A DNA stretch of 64,000 bases. Origin: Monocercomonoides exilis (Eukaryota > Preaxostyla > Oxymonadida > Polymastigidae). The DNA lies in assembly GCA_001643675.2 (NCBI GenBank), contig LSRY02000006.1, positions 1,738,501-1,802,500 of the forward strand, in the 5' to 3' direction. Within the stretch, counting starts at the first letter, position 1, and the number at the start of each line of letters is the position of its first letter. Below the pieces are notes generated by a model. That model made no database searches and was not told where the DNA came from. It worked only from the letters and a program-made list of their open reading frames with translations. Positions 20,693 through 32,300 of this stretch are shown here, piece after piece. Both the position numbers and the translations under genes were made by a program.

Positions 20693-22454
20693 TTAATCCA
20701 TTTCATCCCACGGGTCCTGATAGTCATCTCTCCTGCTCCTGTGGTGTTCGTGGTGGTGGCGGCGCCTTCTCTCCTCCGGATTGCGGCGTCTGCGCTTCCG
20801 CGTGCTACCTGAGTCTCTGTCGTCGTCCAGCCTCCGCCCGCTGTAGCGCTCGTCTTCGTCCTCGTCGCCTTCGTCCTTGCCGATCTTGCCGCCCAGGCAG
20901 CAGCACTGGCAGCAGAGCATGATCGTCACCAGCAGAAGGAACACAAAGGCAATCAAGGCACACACAGCGACCAGCCTGAAGTTCGCGTTCAACTCATAGT
21001 TGAAGTATCCGTTGGTCAATTTGCTCCAGTCGTCAACTGTCAAGTCATTTGGGAAATTGCAAGAATAAGTTCCGTCTTCGTTCTTAAGTCTATCTGGTCC
21101 GTCGAAAAGAAGTACTCCATTGTTGCACGCGTCTTTTTGAATGAATTCTCCAAATATTTTGCAGCTGCTCACTTCGTCTGCATTTGGACTGCCCAGCTCA
21201 TAAAACATCGACCTCCGGAAACGCGACACACGCTGCGAAATTGCAAGTGAAGAAGTGACAGGCACAACAGAATTGCGCAGCACATTCTGTGTGGGGCTTT
21301 CGGTGATGTTGCAGAGCCCAGAAATTGCTGTTGAGATTGGCTCTTGCATCATGTCTCTTGCCTGCGGCAGGAAAAGGAAGATGCAAATAGCTGCAGCAAT
21401 TAGCATTAGCAGTCCAATCATAATGCTGGCAATAACCGTTGGGCACATTGTCCGCTTTGCCACACACGTGCATGAAGAAATCACTCCAATAAGTGCAAAC
21501 ACGGCAAATACAATTCCAACAATCATGACAACCAAGTACGGATCAAAGGATCCCCCGAGTACTTTTTTGAATATATCCATGAATTGCTTCAAGACTGCAT
21601 CTGTTGGTTCACGGAAAAGCACCAATGCTATAACAATAATTCCAGCACCTACAAGAAGAATTATGATACATCCAAGGATGTTTGTTGTCTTTAATTTGTT
21701 TAGAAATGATTAAAAAATCGTGAATTAATCAAAAATATTAACTTTAAATAGCAAACTTGTACAAATAAATTCTTTCCCATTATGACACATGATAAAATAA
21801 ATCCAAGTGCCAGAAGAACTGCGCAAATTATCATTGCAATTCCGACAGCATTTGCAGAATTTAGAAGATTTACAAGAGTACTGATAAATTCGCCAAAGCC
21901 TCCTTTGATTCCAAACACTGCATCCGTAATATCGTTCCAATATTTTATGCGAAAAGATTCAATAAAATCAGTAGCAGCAAAACATAATATCGCAATTACA
22001 GTAAGCAATAAAGTAAGAACCAATGATAGTACAAAGAAAACAAAAAGGCAAATGCGACGATCTTCACCTCCTGGTTTGTAATAACTAAACGAAAAATTAG
22101 AAAACAAATTAAAAATAATCATCAAACCCCGATGCGAAAAGTCCAATAAATCCAAATACAACGAGAATTGCTCCTGCAATGACTAAGAAAAAGAAGAATC
22201 CATTAAACACGCTGTTGTCTTTCCCATTTCCTTTTGCAACAGAAGCGTATGATACCCCAAGGAAGATGAAGAGGACGCCAACAAGCATGTAAAGAAAATC
22301 AAAAACTTTGTGAAGAAAACTAGCCGCTGGGCTTGTATGGTTATCAGCTGAAGAAAGTCATGATAAATGAGAAATTTTTCACAAATCAAGTCATGCCAAA
22401 GAGTATATAAACAACGATTATAAAAAGAATGCTCAAACCAACACAGCAACCCAT
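20693..22454 (-). CDS. multi-pass tetraspanin-like membrane protein
   Basis: Exons (minus) 22454-22397, 22347-22128, 22084-21763 and 21688-20693 close in phase to 531 aa. The start MGCCVGLSILFII is typical of a tetraspanin end. About eight or nine hydrophobic helices follow, including FFFFLVIAGAILVVFGFIGL, FVLSLVLTLLLTVIAILCFA, GIAMIICAVLLALGFILSCV, LVVMIVGIVFAVFALIGVIS and VIASIMIGLLMLIAAAICIF. A Cys-containing extracellular loop (CNIT, SCKIF, DACNN, YSCNF) then precedes a last helix and CCQCCC, and the tail is basic and His/Arg-rich. The helix count suggests two tetraspan units fused. The first intron would be GC...AG (22396 to 22348), because a stop follows the only compatible exon end. 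It is probably a plasma-membrane or vesicle organiser (inference). Confidence 0.7.
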
Positions 22455-22541
22455 GTTATTTCGGATAAGTTTTCAAGAGTAGTCACTATGTGATCTGAAA
22501 ACCATCATCACAAGCAAAGGGAACACTGTTTATCATTTTCT
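22455..22541. promoter_or_regulatory. 87-bp divergent promoter region
   Basis: The ATG of the tetraspanin-like gene (22454, minus) and the ATG of the VPS35L gene (22542, plus) are 87 bp apart. Any promoters must be very compact or shared. No motif is claimed. Confidence 0.4.
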
Positions 22542-25500
22542 ATGAGCTCATGGTACAGCATTTGTAAATTTATTTTTGCACGGTTTTAATTGAAATAATG
22601 CTTATTATTTATATGTGATGAATTAGGGCAATCCGTACAAGACATTATGTACTGGAACAAAGAAATCGTAATCTTGTGTTATCAGAAGCAACTACGCGTC
22701 ATCCACTTGCTCCGCTAATTGAAGCATCTGGAATGATGGATGATGAAGCCATTGCAGCTGCACGCTCATCTGCTACGGATTTAGAATCTTCGAACGAACC
22801 ATTGAGTGCACTCGTGCCAACAGATGATGATCCACTTGTTTCATCTGCATCGGGCAGAGCGTCTTTGCTTAACCAAAAAATGAAAACAACAAGTCCTATT
22901 GTATGACATCTTCATTTTTGAAATTGTTTTGTTATTTTTTTCCTTTTACATTTTTGTAAAAGGCATATTTTCAACCTGAAGAAATAGCAAAATATGCAAA
23001 GAAACGTTTGCCGTGTTACATCACTTGTTGTTTTATAATACTTCTTTTCTTATGTTTCTTTCTTTTTATTCGCTATCTTTTTTTCTTTTGTTGTTTTAGC
23101 ATTTCCAACGTTTCAATTTATTTTAAGTTTATCGAAACCAACAAACGATCCAGGGGAAGAGCCAGAAGAAAAAGTCAAAGTTACTTACAACGACCTCGTA
23201 GTTCTAATAAATAGGAGACATCGAGAAATGAAAGAAGCTTGGGAACGCTCGCAACATAGGAAAGTTTTGAAAATTATGATACAATTAACAAAAGTTTTGA
23301 ATGATGGATTGCATCCCGATGTGTTTCCGAGATTGTTCTCGTTGTTATGCAGGTCATTGGATCAATTTGGAGCAAAGGTTTACAAACAGCTGCTTGATGC
23401 CTCATTTGAAAATGGTGAAGATAGTGTGCATTTTTATTGAAATTTATAAATAAATAATGAATGCTTTAATCGCAAAAATAATTTCTTTAATTAAAATTGT
23501 AAACAATCAATGATGAACCCCCCTTTCATTGAATGTATTTACAATCATCCATTTCTTGATTTATGTGTGTAATGATGTGAAGTGTCTCTGGGGCTGTCTC
23601 GAGTGAAAGATGAAGCAAAAGAATATTTTCAGTTTTGGCTTTACAAAATATCAGCTTGCAAGGATTTGCTTACCAGAATGTCTGCAATGTTTTATATTTT
23701 TTGTCTTTTTATTTGTTAATTTTTTTTGTCAAACCCCATTTTCCGTTTTCTGTGTTTTCTTCTAATTCTTGACCTAATTATTTTCTTTTTAACTAAATTG
23801 TGTCCTATCAATTTCCAATTCCTCTTTAGTCTTCTTGAAGCTGCAATTCTGAAGTCCTTCTGCCTGCTGCTGTCCAATCCTTATATTCCGACGCTGCGGC
23901 GTCTGTTCCACATGTGCAACGGCATCTCAAACCCAATGCTTGCTGCGTATGTGCGCTCTTATGTGCTTAAGAAGGGGATGGAAGTTGGAATGGACGACAG
24001 AAAGACAGTCATCGACAACTTCATCTGGTTCTGGATCAAAATGAGGAAGGCCACCACGTATCGCCTGTATCAGGCCATGAAGCTCGAGAAAATAGATTTC
24101 AGTCACTATCAAAGAGTATATTCGCCTTGCATTCAGATACACATCGCATCCCTCCTCCAGCTGCAGAGTGGTGCTACATCGTCGCGCAATCTGATTTATG
24201 TATGAAGAGAATGAAAAGAACGATTGAAAAGAAACTGGATGAAAGTGAGATGGGAAAGTTATTGCGATGTTATGCTTTGGAATTTGAGTTTTAAAATTAT
24301 ATTTGATTTTTTGATTTACTTGAACGTTTTGATATTCATTTCAATTTTTTCTTCTTTTTGTTATTTCTTCTATTCCTTTATGTTAATATCATAGCACAAG
24401 TTGATTCCTCTGCTCCTTCATGCTTACCGAGACATGGGATGTAACACTGTTGTGTTGCACCACATGCTCGAGTTATGTCCATCTGCTATCATTTCTGCCA
24501 ATGCTGAGAAAATCGTTGAAGCACTCAGCGGAGACATTATCTTAATGGCTGCATTGGATGGGGTATGTTAAATGAATTTTTGGTTATTTTTTGATATAAC
24601 AACAATTTCGTTCTCATGCATTGTGATGTGTTTATTCAATAAAACAAAACATTGAAACATCTCATTATTATTCTCTCTCTCTTTTTTTTTTATTCAGAAC
24701 AAGAAAGTGCTTCCAACAAAAAACTCGAGTGAAAGCGACTTAGACGAGGAGGACATGGACATGGACTCAGACAGCGAGATCGGGTCGAAGCCTTCGAGTT
24801 CTGAGGACGGGATGCCGCAGCGCAACGGGCGGGCAACAAGCTTCTCTGTTTCTGACCCCAGCTTGGCGTCTGTGTCCCCTCTGATTTCGATTCCTGGGCA
24901 GGAGGCGGTTCCGCTGGCGCAGCTGGAAGATGCGCTTCCGCCTGCAGCATACGACCCCCACGCCCTCATCAGCAACACCTGCTTCCACCTCACCCAGTCT
25001 GAGCCAGACGAGACGCAGAGGGCATTCATCTTCAGAGAGCTCCTGCTGCTTATATCGAAGATCAACAAGTCCTGCTCAAACTACCTCATCCACATAAAGG
25101 AGCTCCTGGCATTCGGACTCAAGTTCTGCACAGTGTGTTTCTTTTGATGAGGATTGATGTTCTCTCTCTTTTTTTTTGTGAATGAATGTTGAATGAAATG
25201 AGATTCAACTTTACAGTTTTTTGAATAAACTCTTTTTTCTTTATTTTTATTTCATTGAAATGCATTTGATTTCAACCATTTTATTCCTGCAACCTTTATT
25301 CACTCAACTTTTTTTTAAATATCCCTTTCTGTCTGAATTCCTTCTCATCCATCATTCAGAGCACAGATCTGACGCTTCTATTTGACGATGTGCACAACCA
25401 CTACATCACAAGCGAAGCCTTCAAAAGGTCTCAACTCAGAGTCACTTCAACCCAACCTTCTGATCGCATCTTCGACCCCCGCTCTGTTCCTGTTCTGACC

Positions 25501-28500
25501 TCTCCTTTAGCTGCTGGCAATCCTCTTTCTGCTTCTGCTTCTGCCTCTTCTTCCTCTTCTTCCTCATCATCGTCTTCAACTTCTTCTTCTTCTTCTTCTT
25601 CTTCTGCTTATCCTTCCTCATCTGCCAAGCCGTTTTCTGTCGTTCCCTCAGTTCCCTCACGTGGAATCTCTCTGTTCTCCAACACACACCAGTTTGTATA
25701 CGACAAAGAAATCCCATTAATCCTCTCCAACGCCGAGGAGGTGTCGCCCTCACGCTCCAGACTCAGCAAAGAGGTGCTCTCTTCATATGAGATCATCACA
25801 CCAGACTCTGTTCTCTCCTCTTCTTCTGAGATTTCCACTGTGTTTGACCACACACTCGGCATCCCCCACGACGAAAGCGTCGACTACGACACGATGGCGC
25901 CTGATGATGACGACAGGCCTGATCCTCTTTCACAAGCGTCCTCTCCTTCTTCTTCCTCATCTTCACCTTCTTCCTCCTCTTCGTCTTCTCCTTCTTCCTC
26001 TTCCATATCACCTGTTCCACCACCTCCTCGCACACTCTCTCCAAAAGGCAGCTTAAAGAAAAAATCTGGCGACGGCCGAGCAATCGACAACGATCCCTCG
26101 TCTGGCTCATCTTCTCCTCTCCTTCCCGATCGCGTGTTCTCCATCACCCCCTTCGCCTCCAGCGCACTCACATCCTCTCCTTCCTACTCTCCCATGGGCA
26201 GCCACACATCGCTTGCTGCCCCGCTGAAGCCACTTCCACCCCCTCCTCGGCCAGATGCCCCATCGCTCGGTAAGAAGAAAGCGCTGTCTGCTGCGTCTGG
26301 TGCTGCTGCCTCTTCCTTCGGCTCTTCTGCCCGCCGCCCAGGTGTCAAAATTGAGAAGAGGGCAGAGTCGCTCTGGGAGCGTCAGTCGCCGTCGAATCCG
26401 TATGCTGCCTCGAGATACTCAATGCGCGTCTCCAGCAGCCCGCTGTCAGACTCGAAGTTCACTTCACTTTCAGGTTTTTCTGCTTCTGCGTCTTCGTCCA
26501 ATTCATCCTCTGCACCTCACCGGATGCCTTCTCTTGCTGCCCCAAACTTTTCGCAGATGGACAATTTCTTGTCGTATTTGTATGCCACCCCACTGGAAGA
26601 GCCTGCGCCTCAGCAGAAGCTGTCAGAGGAAGAGATCTTGCTGTTCAAAGTGATCAATGGCAGCTGCCGCTCTGCTGAAAAAGCAGCATATGTGGCGCAG
26701 TCGTACTCGTTCCAGCAGCTTTTCTCGTTTATGGCAGAAGAGCAGCAGATGGACTGCGGGTGGGAGCTGCTGAACTCAATTGCTAAGTGTGCACTTATTT
26801 CATTATTTATTTTGTGTGTTTATTTTTATTATTAATTTTCTGAATTTTGCCTTTTTGATGTGTATTGGAAATCTTATATATACATTTTTATTCAACATAT
26901 GCTGCTTCTAACAGACCAGCGTGTCCATGCATCACAGATCCACTCTCAGCCTATTTCCTCTTCAAGATTGCACAGAAGGCATTTCGCTCTATCAATTCAT
27001 TCACACCAGACGATCTGCGGCGCCAAGCTGACCAAATTCTGCTTCATTTCGCATCGAAAATAAACTTTGGGAAAGGAATAGAACAACAAATCGCGTTTTA
27101 TGTGGAGATGCGGCGGTCGTTCCAGATATTCGAGATGCTCAATGCAGAACTCATCTATTTGGCTAACACATTGACGATGAAGGTTTGCTGTGTCTTAGAA
27201 ATATGACTAAGAAATTTCTTTTGTTTTTAATTGTTTTTATCTCGTGTGAATAATAATCCAATTCAATATCTTCTTTCTGTTATTCACATATATGTTCTTG
27301 ATGACCAGTCATTTATGCCCCACAAAACTCGTAGGCATCGCCGCGCACTGAATCTGATGAAAGGGTGCATAGCCTTCAGCCAAGTGTCCATCCCATCCAT
27401 CGCCTCAATTCCGCTCCGCCTGAGGCTTCTTCTGAACACTCTGTGTGTGTCGCTGGCGGTGGGACTTCTGAGCCATGTGGAGGTGATGGTCAAGATGATT
27501 ATCTCGCTTCTGATGCAATACCCAGAGACGAAGATGCAGAACGGAGAGGCTGTCTCGACAGAGCACGATATTGTCGAGTTTCTTTCGCAGTTCATTTCAA
27601 TCTTGCTTGTTCTTCCATGTATGTTTTGTGAGATGAGATGTCTAATTGATTTGTTTAATTAATTGGATGGAATGGCATTTCTTAGTATAAGAAATTGAAT
27701 TGTCCTTCTTATTATTTTGTTGTCATTACATTTTTCCTCTTGTTAATTCCTTTTTATATTGTTTTATTTCATTTAATGTTTTATTTTTTATTTCTATTAA
27801 CAGCTCATCCACCTCAAGCACCATTTGCAATTGTCAGAGCTGTCCGAAAATATGTGAATGACAAAAGGTGGAAAGTGGAGTCTTGTGCAAAGGGAATGAT
27901 TAATTGCAACATTCTTGCTCTTTTAACCTCCTTGGCACAGAAAACGTATATTTATCATGTGAGAGACCGTATGCTTGCCAAATGTACTTTGTTTATTAGA
28001 ATTAATATTAATTTGCTTGTTTGTGTGTTTATTTTAATGTATGCAACTTTCTTTCATTTGCGTTAGTTGAAAGCAATGATGTTCTGAAGGCGACAGACAC
28101 AGACTACAAGGAAGATCTGATGTATCTGTTTGATGACACCGTGTCTTCCATATTGTTTGAAGTGCAGCGTCTGAAGGATGTTGCTGCCGTTGAGGTGTGA
28201 ACATCAGTTTATTGCCTAATTTCCTGTATCAAATTTGTGCCTATTTTTATTTTAATATTTGCTATTTTTCTTTTTTTATGTGATAATTCAAACTTATTTT
28301 TGCAGGCTGGCAAAAGCTGCGTTGCACTCATAATTCATTTCATTGAGACAGGAATGGTGTTCTGCACTTTGAATCTTGGGCTGGCACAGGATATATCAAA
28401 ACTGTTCAAAATCCTTAAAACTAAAGTTGTAGAGCTGGAGCACAATCATTATTCTGTTGTGATAACAAAGTATGCATTGAAATTTTTAAGCAAAAAGCTA

Positions 28501-28778
28501 GCTTTGTGGAATATATTGAAAAATGAAATATTCTTTTCTTTTGAAATATTTAATAACTTTTTTCTGTGAATGGAATATTTTTCATTAATTTTCTAAACAT
28601 ATAAAATTATTTTTTTTAAAAAATCTCTTCTTTTCAATTTCGCAATAGATCTGACACATATTCCTCGCACGTCAAAAACATCATTGACAAAATCTGCCGC
28701 ATTGCTGACACAGATCCCAGTGTCTTATCCGTTCGACTCAGAAAGAGCATTCTGAAGCTAAATTTCAGTCGGCAGTGA
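22542..28778 (+). CDS. VPS35L: VPS35L, Retriever complex subunit
   Basis: About 15 exons: 22542-22552, 22627-22900, 22963-23012, 23128-23414 (or 23423), 23583-23688, 23830-24199, 24395-24562, 24698-25132, 25360-26786, 26915-27182, 27309-27618, 27804-27983, 28067-28194, 28306-28469, 28649-28778. All phases close, giving about 1,435 aa. Homology to human VPS35L (C16orf62) is seen along the alpha-solenoid: YVRSYVLKKGMEVG, GIEQQIAFYVEMRRSF, RALNLMKGCIAFSQVSIPSI, EFLSQFISILLVLP then HPPQAPF, and SLAQKTYIYHV. The protein works with VPS26C and VPS29 to recycle endosomal cargo. It is longer than the human protein (about 960 aa), mostly because exons 8-9 encode about 500 residues of Ser/Pro-rich insert. 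The first coding exon has only 11 nt (MSSW). Between 24102 and 24199 two frames compete: the spliced frame is phase-consistent, but another frame (PPPAAEWCYIVAQSDL) looks more like the family. Confidence 0.88.
25530..25606 (+). repeat. Ser-codon (TCT/TCC) low-complexity run inside VPS35L exon 9
   Basis: A nearly pure run of TCT, TCC and TCA codons encodes a polyserine stretch within the exon 8-9 insert. Similar runs occur at 25940-26010 in the same exon. The surrounding solenoid homology is absent here, which marks the run as insert sequence and not fold. Confidence 0.75.
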
Positions 28779-29321
28779 AATCATCAAACTTTCCTTTGTT
28801 TGTCTGAATATTGCGTTTTTGTTTCATTTGGACATTTTGAATTGAATACTTATTACAGAGCTTCAAACGCTTGTTAATTCAATTAATTATTTCTTCGGAT
28901 TCTTGATTATTCTTTGAGATGTTTTTTTCTGAGCTTTATCTTTGAGTCAATTCAAAAAAAAGCATATCAAATTTCGTATTTATTTATTTATTTATAATTG
29001 TTTATTGGTATTGTAATAACTTTGTAACATTTTTTTCCCTGTAATTTCTATTTCATTCTACCCGCCATCTTGTATTCCTCGGTTGGGGGACATGAAGTTT
29101 TAAATGTGATACTCTCACAACTGCACTTCACTTGTTTCATGAATATTCTTTCACTTCATTTTCCTCATTTTTTTATTATTTTTTTGAGTTTTATTAATAA
29201 ATTGTTCATTGTTTTGGAGGTTAAAATATCTGTTATTTTTATAATCTTTGCTTGTTTCATTTACCACAAAAAAGAAAAGAGGGATAAAAAAAGTCAACAA
29301 AACAAATAAAAATTCCATTAA
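28779..29321. other. spacer between convergent genes
   Basis: AT-rich and T-rich, with no convincing coding sequence. It separates the VPS35L stop (28778) from the stop of the minus-strand coiled-coil gene (29322). Confidence 0.5.
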
Positions 29322-32300
29322 CTAAGAAGGCGCAGATTCACGAGCAGATGTTGGTGGTGTTGGTGTTCTCTTTCTCGAAGAGAGCGGAGGAACAATTCTA
29401 CCCGACGATGACAAAGAAGGCGAAGGAGGTATTGCACCCGAAGAAGGCGGACGCGGAGAAGGCGGCCTGCCAGACAGAGGACGAGCAGGTGAGCCGACAC
29501 GTGCAGAAGTTGGCGGTGTGGCACGAGACGCTGTTGCTGAAAGAGGAGCAGCTTGCGCAGAAGGCGAAGCAGGGCGTCGCCGACTTGCGCTGAGTCTTCC
29601 TTGTGTGCCTGTCAATTCAGCTGTTCCAGACTGAGATAAAGGTCGTCCAATGGTTGGTTGGTAACCTCCTGTAATTGAAGAAGATAAAGATGCAGGGTTA
29701 GCTGCAGATGTGGCAGAGCCTTCAAATGGGTTTGCTGCTTGCAACGAAGCTGCAGCTGGTATATTGCTGCCCTGTAACGATTGAGAAGGATTAATAAAAG
29801 ATTGAGCTTGGGCATTCAAGACAGCAGAGGAAGAAGAGTTGAGTGTGTGAGATGGATGAGGCTGAAGTGAAGGAGATGTTATGCGAGGCGGCTGAAATGT
29901 TGAAGTGGCGGAAAAAGTTGGCGGAGGCATCGACGAAGCAAGCTGTGATGCTGGCAAAGTGGATGAAGACAAGGGCATAGCTGACGGAGCAGCTAATGGA
30001 GCAGCTAATGGAGCATTTGCATTCTCAGGAATCGTCGAAGGCATTCCTGTCAGCTGTCCTTTTGGTGGTGCGCGTAGAGGATTTGCTGATGGCGGTGGAG
30101 GAACAATTGTCCGTGCTCCTCCGACTGTTTGTGGATGATCAGGCGAAATGAATGCTGATTGAGCATTCAGTGGCTGGCTCAGCGATGTTGTTGAAGCAGT
30201 CAGACTGGCTGAGGACGAATTGTTTGTTGAATGCAGCGCTTGGTGCAGTTCACTTGTGACTCTGTTTGGAGGAGCTTGTGAGGAAAACCTTGAGCCAGGC
30301 AAAGCAGATAGAAGAGAAGGATCAATGGCACTTTGTTGTTGTGAACGCTGTTGCATTGAAGCACCGGATGTTGCTGCACTCAGTGATGGATTTGTGGGAG
30401 TTGGTGCAATTGTCCTTCGAGCCATGGAGCCAGCCAGCAAAGAGCTGGGGTTTGTTGATGTGGCTGTCACTGTGGATGCCAAGAATGGTGACTTCACAAA
30501 GACTGATTGTGAAACAAGAGACTTGTCAAACTTGTGGTCAGAGCCAATGGCAAGGCCAAGATCAGCAGATGCAGACACCAAATCACCAGAAGGTCTCACA
30601 GTTGACTCCAAAAGAGGATCTCTTGGGACAAATGTTGACTGTCCTGTGAGTGTCTGAGAAAGAAGAGACGGAACATCGAAATCTGCATCAGAAGATGTGG
30701 ATGCATTGGAAGAAACAGTCGAATTGAGTGGAACATTACTTGGTTGCAGACTTGCTGTGGTTGTAGACTTACTCGTGTTATGAAGCGACTGGTTTGTGGA
30801 TGAAAGTTTTCCTGTTGTCGAAAGTGGCTGTTGCTTCATCGTCTCTGCATTCGTGCGTTCCAATGAGTTCTTTGTCTGGTCTCCTCCAACAATTCCTCTT
30901 TGACTGAATTTTCCGCTTTCTCCATTCTTCTGACTTCCGTCAATGATAATTGGCTGTGTTGTGTCTTCGAGTCTTCCTCCTCGTTCTTTTCGAGTCCATT
31001 CGCTGCTTTCTCTTCTGATAAATGACTTATTCTCTTCCTTTGAATCATCTGCATCTGACTCGTGTTTGCGGTGGTGGTGTCGGTGGTGATGGTGCTTCTG
31101 ATGCAGCTCAGAATCTCTGTTCTTCCTCCTTGCCACTCTGATTTTCTTTTCCAGTTCCAACAGCTGGTCGTCTTTCTGCTGCAGCAGAAGATCCTGAACA
31201 CTTGTCTGTGTCTGGTCATTCCCCAAGCGCCTACCGTCTCCAGCTCCACCAGCACCAGAGATTGGCAAGCCAAGAAGCGCCCCTGCATTGGACGGAGGAA
31301 TAACAGCTCCTGGATACATCATGGCACCCAGCTGGTTGTAGCCATCTACTCCCCTCATTCCTTCATCCATCCCTGAAAGAGGAGGCATCTGAGGAATCTG
31401 AGGGCTCTGCTGTGGTTGTACAATGCCCAAAGACACAAGCAATGAATGGAATGTGTAAGGATCCATCCATCGTGCATGGTGAAGGAGGTTGTTGACAACC
31501 ATCAAACGAGACTTGGTAATGGCAGCAGCTGTCTTGTTGCTGTCTAACGAGCTTGATGAAGAATAACTGGAAGAGTACGATGAATCTCCTGAGGATGAAT
31601 CCGAGTAATAGCTCGAGTTGCTCGAACGTGACGATTCGCTGTCGCTTCTTCTGTTGTGTGACGATCTGCCGTGTGAATGGTGTCTGTGCTTCCGATCGTT
31701 CTGTGATCTCCTGTGGCTGTGTTTGCGGGTGCTTCGCCCACTGCCCTCTTTGTTGTGAGAATAGCCCCGTCGGCCGTCTGATTTGGAGTCGCGCCGTGAG
31801 TGCTGTTTTCTTCTCCTTCCTCTGCTCGACGAAGACGAATCGCCTTCTGTGTCTTCTAAGTCCATTTTAGTGTATCCGCTTTTTCTTCTCCTGCCGTGGC
31901 TTCCTGATCGATGGCGGCGTCTGTCATCTTCTCTGCTCGAATCGTCTTCTGTTTCTCCATCTTCATTTACCACAAAGCGATGCCTCTTTGATGAATTGTC
32001 GTCTTTCTCTGTTTGACTCCTCATTCGTTCTCTCTTTTGAACCCAGCTTTCTTCTGGTTGATTCACCACAATCACTTCTCCATCGCCTCCGCTTCCGTCC
32101 CCTACCTTTCTTCCCCATTCTCTTCTGCCACCTTCTCCTCCTTCTCCCCGTACAGCTTCTGCTTCTTTCTTGAACAGCGCCCTTCGCTCAGCCCTTTTTC
32201 GCATCAGCTCATCCAACATAGGATCAGCTGAAGCTGAAGCTGCAGCATCACCGCCTGCTTGTTGGTTTGCTTCAGCATTTTCCGGTTGTTCTTGTGCGCC

